A stretch of 64,000 bases of DNA from Plasmopara viticola (Eukaryota > Oomycota > Peronosporomycetes > Peronosporales > Peronosporaceae), in contig MBPM02000109.1 in NCBI GenBank assembly GCA_001695595.3, forward strand, positions 1-64,000. The letters run 5' to 3'. Below are positions 57,446 through 64,000 of the stretch, one piece after another. The notes under the pieces are model-generated. The model had not been told where the DNA came from. It worked only from the letters and a program-made list of their open reading frames with translations, and did not search any database. The stretch's first letter is position 1; each line of letters begins with the position of its first letter. The position numbers and the translations under genes are program-made.

Positions 57446-57979
57446 AAATCAAGCCGTTGCCGACTGGTCAAGCGTTACGGTCCAACGATGAGGACGCATC
57501 GTTCGTATGCGAATACTTTCCCATGACGTTCGATCTCTCGCGTTGACAACATTTGTTGCTCATGCGTTCGTAGGAGTTCTGCCGTGAAGAAGTTGTTGGA
57601 GAAGATTTTGTGTCAATAGCAGAGTAATTTTGCCTCGTGTTGATTGAGAAACGACGCTCGGGACTTGGCTTGCCATGGTAGGAAAAGTGCCACCTGAGCA
57701 CAAGATTTGCATGTCAACGATTTGCGTTTTGAGGAACAAATATGGTTTGAAAACTTTCAGCTACACTTGCGTCACGTACTAGGATAAAGATGACGCTTCA
57801 ATGTACATGAACTTGGTCCTAAAGTGCATTCTTTGTGCGTTTTGATTTTGCATGATCTACTTCTATCCAGGCCGAGCATCGCTCTTCCCGCGTCTTGACG
57901 ATGCAATATTTTAAGACGGCTCATGGGTAAGCCTGGAGCTTGGAGCTGGAACCGCTCATGAACATTCTGCGCAATTTTT
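57446..57979 (+). other. 3' flank of gene J
   Basis: The conserved post-stop block is at 57,475-57,570 (CATGACGTTCGATCTCTCGCGTTGAC), and the second block (CACAAGATTTGCATGTCAACG) is at 57,700. The rest is spacer without a gene. Confidence 0.7.
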
Positions 57980-58310
57980 GTAATGTAATGTGTAATGTAT
58001 TACGTTATCGCGTTGCCAAGTTATGCACGTGCTAGGCTCAGTCTGGCTAGTCCACGGCATAGTGTGGTGTCCGCATACGTCGGGTATCGTTCGGCGGGCA
58101 GTGCATCCAGCACCGAGGTCGTGAGGGTCTTCCGTTATTTCGTTTAACTTTGACTTGGTAAGAGCCCAGGTGGCCTGGTGCTGGAGACCGTCGCGTCGAG
58201 GGTGAGAATCGTTAGAGACCTGCAGATGCCCGAGAGCACCTGCCCGAAGCGCGCGAGCATTTAACCCCCGCGCTTGGAAGGAGGGCGTCACCCCAACCTT
58301 TTCCGAGCTA
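57980..58310 (-). mobile_element. Short LINE-derived element S4, just upstream of gene K
   Basis: The tail GTAATGTAATGTGTAATGTATTACG is at the left and the 5' end GGGCGTCACCCCAACCTTTTCC at the right. It has the same two internal deletions as S1-S3. No clear target-site duplication was found. Its right edge is about 85 bp from the core promoter of K and 120 bp from the ATG, so it forms most of the proximal upstream region of that gene. Confidence 0.9.
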
Positions 58311-58396
58311 CGACTAGATTTATTGTTCAAATTCGTAGATCAGCACGAATATCTGTGCCAAGATCGTGCCAAGCACCATGTGCCTACCCATATCCC

Positions 58397-58414
58397 GTCA
58401 TTCTCAAATTTGCC
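58397..58414 (+). promoter_or_regulatory. Oomycete-type core promoter, copy K
   Basis: GTCATTCTCAAATTTGCC, 15 nt upstream of the ATG at 58,430. The Inr is exact and the FPR reads AAATTTGCC. Confidence 0.75.
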
Positions 58415-58429
58415 TGCGCGACAAATCTC

Positions 58430-59487
58430 ATGGTCTCTGGGCGTCAACAGTTTGTCGTGACGCTGGCAGTGTTTGCTCTGCTAACACTTTGTAAGACTAC
58501 TCAAGTATCGGCGAGAGTCTCTGATGGTGCGGAGCCCCAAACCCATGGCTTGGACACGCTGCCATCGACCAAGCAACTTTGTCCACGTCGGCGACGGCCT
58601 GCGCGTCTCTTGATGTCGTTTGCAAATTTGCCAATCATTGCAAAACTCACACGTACACAATTCGGAATTTGTCCGATCCAATTCTTGATACACGCCAGCG
58701 ATCGGCTGCGACTGTGACGCTACTTTTTAACTTTTACAAGATTAATAGGGTGAACGCAAGTCGTTTTTTCGTGAGTAAGCGATTCAAGACGTGGGAAGAC
58801 CAAGTTAGAAAAGCATATGGAGACAAGGCTGAAGAGTTGATGTTTGGAACAATGCGAGAGGAGTTAAGGTTTAACAGCAACGGTGCAGTCGAAGCAATGA
58901 TTGCGCAGGCTATTGAAAACAACAACGCGAAAAAATTGGCACTCCGCTTTGAGAATGTGCTGCTACGAAGATTGGTCGATGGTCTTGACGAAGGAAACTA
59001 TTTTGCTGAAATGGATTTTGTGCGTTATGTGCTCCATCGTGGTTCCGACCGAAACGCCGTGATCTCGACAATGCAGGATATGCTGGACTCCGAACATACC
59101 CCCACGTGGTTTCCGAATCTCGAACAAACGTTTCTTCCCCATTCTAAATCTCCGTTTGGACAACTCGAGACTTACTTTATAATGCTCAGTCATGGAAATT
59201 ATATACGTTCCGCATTCGAGCAGCTGCGTTCTGTCAAGGGGTTCAACAACAATGCTTTTTTGCTGAATTTGCTATATGAAAAGGCGACGGACGAAAGCGT
59301 AAAGGTGGACTTTGTTAGATTCATGTTATCTACACTGCATGGTGCGGGTTTGATAGACGCTTCAATCATCGAAGCTCTTATCGAGCTCCAGAAACAAAAA
59401 CTTCCGTATGGCCTACAAAAAATGGTGGTGAATCCCATGCCTGATGCGCTGATAACACCCAAGCCGTTGGCACCTGGTCAAGCGTAA
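58430..59487 (+). pseudogene. Effector with a single frameshift, copy K
   Basis: The first frame gives a signal peptide (core VVTLAVFALLTL), DTLP, and RRRPARLL (the motif with R instead of W), then FLIHASDR and a stop at about 58,715. The rest of the protein is open in another frame from before 58,690 to the TAA at 59,487: FFVSKRFKTWEDQVRKAYG, VEAMIAQAIENNN, LLRRLVDGL, DFVRYVLHRG and GFNNNAFLLNLLYEKAT, ending PLAPGQA. The frame changes within ASDR...TVTLLF, about 58,690-58,715. Everything else is intact and well conserved. It may be a recent pseudogene, an assembly or sequencing error, or less likely a spliced or frameshifting gene. Confidence 0.8.
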
Positions 59488-59884
59488 CGATACAACGATG
59501 AGGCCGCACAGGTACGTAAGCGTATGTCCCATGACGTACGATCCCTCATGTTGACATATTGTGTTGGTCATGTGTTTGTATGGTTTCTGTTGTGAAAACA
59601 TCATTACAGAAGCTCTCGTGTCAGTCGCAGCGTAGTATCAACTCGTGCTGAATGGAAGAGAGACGCTCGGTATTTAGTTCGCCAGGGTAGTATACGAGCA
59701 CAAGATTTGCATGTCAAGGATTCACGAATCGAGGCATTTAAATGATAAATTACATATGAAACCATTTGCATTGCGTTCTTAGATCATGTTGGATAAGATT
59801 CTCGCTCGGTAATGTAATTTCGTATTTGCTATTTTTTTACAGGTTGTCACAGGTTTTCTTCTTCTGAGACCTTATTTATCAACT
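59488..59884 (+). other. 3' flank of copy K
   Basis: The conserved post-stop block (CATGACGTACGATCCCTCATGTTGACA) is at 59,530-59,600 and the TTGCATGTCAAGGATTCACG block near 59,705. No gene. Confidence 0.7.
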
Positions 59885-60071
59885 CACCTGGGCTCTTACC
59901 AAGTCAGAAGTACACAAAATAATGGAAGACCCTCACGGCCTCGGTGCTGGCTGCACTGCCCGCCGAACGAGACTCGACGTATGCGGACACCACTCTATGC
60001 CGTGGACTAGCCATAGAGCCTAGCACGTGCATAACTTGGCAACGCGATAACGTAATACAATACAATACAAT
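59885..60071 (+). mobile_element. Short LINE-derived element S5, 5'-truncated
   Basis: It starts at CACCTGGGCTCTTACCAAGTCAG, the RT C-terminal segment, runs through the shared 3' part, and ends in ATACAATACAATACAATG. It lacks the 5' block, as expected for incomplete reverse transcription. No target-site duplication was identified. Confidence 0.85.
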
Positions 60072-60837
60072 GAGTGATCAAAACGTGTACCAGGATTTTG
60101 GCACAAGAAAAAGTGTTTTGATAGTTATTTAATCTAATCTAGTCGCGAAAAGATGGGGCCGCTCACAAAACGATGACCAGCCGCGCTGCTTCGCTTTGCC
60201 CACGTCTTTACGATTCGATATCTTCAGGCGGTTCATGAATAAGCTTGCAGCCAGGTGGTCCTGCTTCGAGTCTCTCAATATCGGGGCTTTGGCATCGCGG
60301 TGTTTAATTCCACCACGGCTCTCAAGGAAGAGCAATATGACCATACCTTATGTGTTGACAAGCTGTGTTACTACCGCACTTTCTTTATTGTGTGGGGCCT
60401 GTACATGTGAAAGTATTTGTATATGAAAACAAACAATGAAGAGAATGATACAAGTAGAACGAGAACGTTATTTTCTGGTGTTAAGTCGTCAAGATATTAA
60501 GACGTTCCAAGGTCAAGCTGCTAACTTGTATGTATGTAAAATTCCGTCTCTCTATTTCCAAGAAGCGAGCAAAAATGGTGGTGCGCGGAACAATGATCCA
60601 GACAAAAAATAGTAAGCAATCGTGTAGCAAGGAACAAGTGATTTGTCCTCGGCATATTTGTAAGGTGCCATTGTGGCGCCAAAAGAAAAGCATGGGTACA
60701 ACTATTCGTATTTAAAGCTCGTCTTAAATGTGATACTTGCATTGGAAAGATAGCGAATCGCGAAATGAACACTTCCTTGTGCAAACCAATTCGTACCTAA
60801 TTTATACTGCCAGCTACGAATCCGACAAAGCGAATAC
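60072..60837 (+). other. Intergenic unit upstream of copy L
   Basis: It contains the spacer module starting CAGCCGCGCTGCTTCGCTTTGCCCACG (60,178), matching those near 49,120, 52,650 and 55,490. No gene and no clear core promoter before copy L. Confidence 0.6.
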
Positions 60838-61711
60838 GTGGCCTCAACGCATCTACGGTACGTCCTAACGCTGACGGTGTTCGCTCGTCTATCACAATGT
60901 AAGACTATCAAGGTGGCGGCACGAGCTTCTGGTGGTGCGGAGCCCCCAAACCGTAGCCATGACACGTTGCCTATTACTGATCATCTTCGTCCACGTTGGC
61001 ATTGGCCTGCCCGATTCTTGACATCACTCACAACTTCATTAATAGTAACTTACCTTACACCCGGCATCGAAAAGGTGGCTTGTCCCCTAAAAATTACACG
61101 TGGAACAAACCACCGGATCTATTCAACTTTTACAGAATCAAAGACGTAAGTGTTTATTTTTTTTTTAAATTAAAAGGCTTAAGAACTTGTGGGTTCGAAG
61201 CAATAATTGCGCAGGCTGTAAAAGTCACAACCATGCATGCGTGCCTAAGGGCTCCGCTTCAACGTTCGCTGCTACAACAGTTGGTCAACGGCATGGTAAA
61301 AAGCACATTATTGCCTTTTATCATGATTATCTATGTAGGATAGTACAAAAGGTACTCCGGAGCAAAAGTTTCTGCATCGAAAAATGCAGTGATGACATTT
61401 TCAATTTGTGAGCTAATTGTTTCGAACAATTTGTAAGGCTTCCTTATGTACGTTCATTCAGGATGAAAGGAATTAGCAGGGAATTGTTACCTGCAAAAGA
61501 ATTCGACAACAATGCCTTTTAAATTTATTTAGAAAAAGCCGATCGGTTTCAAAGATTTCGTCGGATTCATACTGACGACATTGCGTGAGGCAAATTGGTA
61601 TGACAACGGTTTATTGAAAACCTTTCGGCTCATAAAGATCCTTTGCGCCTGATTTTCACAAAATGTTGCTGACCCAATAGCTTGACCAAATTGCAACCTG
61701 GTCAAGCGTAA
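60838..61711 (+). pseudogene. Broken secreted effector, copy L
   Basis: The start codon aligned with that of F and K is GTG (60,838), so the normal ATG is lost. The signal-peptide region (VLTLTVFARLSQCKTIKVAARAS) and RWHWPARFLTS are readable. The stretch around the W helix is deleted: the sequence passes from FYRIKDVSVYFFF to GFEAIIAQAVKV with no W...Y segment. Later pieces include LLQQLVNGM and FDNNAF near 61,510. The end, CCTGGTCAAGCGTAA, matches K. The loss of the ATG, the core promoter and the W/Y helix means it is dead. Confidence 0.85.
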
Positions 61712-63079
61712 CGATACAACGACGAGGATGCATCGGTGCGTTTGCGGATGGTTTACACACGTTGGAAGATCTCTCGCATTGGCAATATGTGTTCATACAG
61801 TTTGTGGACCAACGCGGGTGGAAACATGCTTAATGAAGTTCACACCGTAAAAAGCAGTGAAGACTCGAATGAGAAAGCCACGTTTGGTACAAACTTGGCT
61901 TGCCAGGGAATCATTTGAACTACAGGGCTTGCATGTCAACGATTCGGGTGGATTTATGTCTGTACACTCGCATTGCATTGTTTTATTGAAGTTTATGGGA
62001 ACACCTTCAACTGAACAACTCCTATTATGCTCGATTTGTACAATATCGTAATTTACGTTCGTCCTATACTCTTGATTGTAAATTTGTGCATCTAGCCGTT
62101 CTCACCGCTTCACGTGGTCCACTATCATTGTTATTGCCTATTTTGAGTATTTTATGTGCAGTTGCAAATAAATATTACGTGCAACGTTTCCCATTTCGCT
62201 GCACGACCTCGGCATGTCCATTAATCGTCAGCGACCTTATCATCAGAGAATGTTTTTTTTGTGTCGCACGCGCCTGAGCTGCTACCCATAGAATCGACAT
62301 ACTCATAGATGTCGCCTGGCCGTTTAGTAAGGTGGTTCAAGTATCGAAAACGTTCTCTCTGTTCCGAATGTACGCTTCTACTTTTAACTGTCCATCCCAC
62401 AAAAGATCTTGGCTGATGTTATGTGCACCGCCACGATATTGCCCACCGCAAATCTATGTGATTGAAAGTCACGCAGTAATTTTAGTCGTGAGCTCGGCGT
62501 CGAGCTCACCGATGAGCCGCTTGTTCGCTTGTTTTACTTTTAAAAATATCTACGCAAGCAAAGCGAGCCGCAAGGGCATCAATGTGGCATTTACAAGCGC
62601 ATCGGGTCACTATGTAAAAAAAATATGTCTTGTTTTGCAGGGCAATTCATATGAGATTATACATCGCACAACAAGCTTTTTTCTACACCAAGAGGTCAAG
62701 CTGCCAATTGTGGATAAAAAGGCAACTGGGTTCTAGTCCTCGCCTACGTGGCAATTTTCTCTTTTGCAACCCACACGCATTTGTCATTATAATGTCGGCC
62801 ATAATCGTACGACAGCCAGTCGCAATTACATTCGCCAAGAAAGGACATTTGCTGATGTGTCCAACGGAGGCCTCGAGTTTGACGCCATTTTCATCGAATC
62901 TCTAGTAGCAAAGCTGCATGCTGACATTTATGATTTCTTCCACGAAAAGGTTTATCTCATGGAAGGTTTGGTTATCGAATCGTGAACTTAACAAGTCAAT
63001 TCCTTGTGTTAAAAGAGTGGGACAAGTTGGATCTAATTAACGTCCCATTTTATCTGCCACGAGTGAAATCATAGTATTA
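61712..63079 (+). other. 3' flank of L and 5' flank of M
   Basis: 61,730-61,800 is the conserved post-stop block in weakened form, and 61,925-61,980 the TTGCATGTCAACGATTC block. 62,240-63,079 holds several plus-strand frames of 60-134 codons in different phases. None has a recognisable domain. TCCCATTTTATCTGCC near 63,047 resembles the FPR part of the core promoter. Confidence 0.55.
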
Positions 63080-63215
63080 ATGCGTCTACGTTGTGTCGTG
63101 ACGTTGACAGTGGCCGCTATCTTCGCACTCTGATAGACTGCCAATGTGATGGCGAAAGCGTCTGGTGCTGCGGAGCCCCACACCCATGATTTTGACACGT
63201 TGCCTCTTGGTTAAG
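63080..63215 (+). pseudogene. N-terminal stub of an effector gene, copy M
   Basis: The ATG at 63,080 begins MRLRCVVTLTVAAIFAL, then TGATAG. Past the stops the frame continues with TANVMAKASGAAEPHTH and DTLPLG, ends at TAA, and passes directly into sequence typical of the 3' flank (GTCAGTAGCAGAGAAGAC, near 63,222). The motif, the W/Y body and the C-terminus have been deleted as one block. Confidence 0.8.
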
Positions 63216-64000
63216 GCCGTTAGTCAGTAGCAGAGAAGACTTGCCTAATGCCGAAAGAATCAACAACGCTTGGTGCTTGGCTTGCCTAAAGTGTCATTTT
63301 CAGTATCAGCGTTTAATGTTGCGATGCACGTAAATTTACTTGCGTTACGTTCTTAGATCAATATTAATGAAGAAATTCTTGAGGCCAAGAGTAGTTGTCT
63401 CTCCACTAGTCATTCTTTCGTCCTTCGAAGAACTCTTACCAAAGCAAAAAATAGCTCTTTTTCGCGGGCAAAGTATCATAAGACGCGTCTTGTCAATAGA
63501 GATACGAGACCTTGTGAATGTATTCTGCAAGCGCTTGAAAAGTAACACTGATAAATGTAGATGTCGACTTCGTTGGTGAATGAAGGACCTAGTAGCTAAC
63601 GGGAAATGTCACTTGCTAGTTGAATGGTTTTAACGACCTAATGGCCTTCAAACATACGAGTTTATGACAGGCCGACAAATGATTGTGGCTAAATGGCATC
63701 TATCGATGCAATGGTCAAAATGAGAGAAAGAAGCTCATAGGTCTCTCGATCTCTTGAGACCAAAGTTTTTTGGGGTAGGCGATGTTTTCTCAATAAACAC
63801 TTCCGTATGCAATGGCTTTCCACATTAAAGAAGTGCATTAGTAGCACAGCTTGTCAACATTTGACCAAGGTCATGTGCACGGTCTACAAGAGCCGTGGAA
63901 CTAAACATCGCTAATTCATGTGACGCGAAAGTCTCGATGTCGAGACACGCAGAGTAGGGCCATGCAGTGCGGGTCCAGGTCCAAGCTCACCCACGAGCCG
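63216..64000 (+). other. 3' flank after copy M
   Basis: This is 3'-flank-like sequence up to about 63,360 and then spacer. The 79-codon frame at 63,340-63,579 overlaps an antisense frame of 67 codons; neither is recognisable. Confidence 0.5.

Noticed and set aside
58579..59487. Treating the second frame of K as a separate, non-secreted gene
   Set aside because: It begins inside the motif region in a shifted frame, has no promoter of its own, and continues the family protein directly. A frameshift in one gene explains it better.
60838..61149. Calling copy L an intact secreted protein
   Set aside because: Its first codon is GTG where relatives have ATG, the W/Y helix is deleted, and the later parts lie in other frames.

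Overview
The window looks like nuclear DNA of an oomycete, most likely a downy mildew. The strongest evidence is the core promoter: an Inr plus FPR element of the oomycete type (TCATTYYNCAWTTT-like) lies 30-55 nt upstream of most copies of a repeated secreted-protein gene. The proteins also fit the host-translocated effector pattern: signal peptide, a basic motif where RxLR sits, then a W/Y-containing helical body with few cysteines. No species can be assigned from sequence alone. No tRNA, rRNA, CRISPR array or bacterial-type operon was seen.

The dominant theme is one tandemly amplified effector family. Four copies have full-length open frames: 28,594-29,664 (+), 36,995-38,068 (+), 50,678-51,691 (+) and 56,423-57,445 (+). 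A fifth, more divergent one is at 18,488-19,513 (-). One copy is intact except for a single frameshift (58,430-59,487). Seven more are broken or fragmentary: 1,024-2,035; 15,395-16,257 (-); 23,096-24,099; 53,594-54,539; 54,745-54,910; 60,838-61,711; 63,080-63,215. The non-coding DNA around the genes is duplicated with them, so the array grew by copying whole gene-plus-spacer units.

Layout. 1-2.2 kb: a broken effector copy and its 5' flank. 2.2-5.9 kb: a decayed, 3'-truncated LINE on the minus strand. 5.9-15.4 kb: AT-rich DNA with no recognised gene. 15.4-21.4 kb: a minus-strand subclade of the family (one pseudogene, one intact gene) with duplicated 5' flanks. 22.2 kb: a short LINE-derived element. 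23.1-24.1 kb: a pseudogene. 25.0-39.8 kb: two large tandem units, each with one intact gene; the second unit carries a 2.67-kb hAT transposon with exact target-site duplication. 39.9-41.0 kb: an internally deleted LINE with exact target-site duplication. 41.7-48.2 kb: a nearly full-length but frame-broken LINE of another family. 48-64 kb: the rest of the array, with further short LINE-derived insertions, two of them a few hundred bases or less upstream of effector genes.

Read together, the window is an effector nursery: duplication, local sequence diversification, pseudogenisation and transposon insertion are all visible in one family. Functions are inferred from sequence pattern only; no database search was possible.
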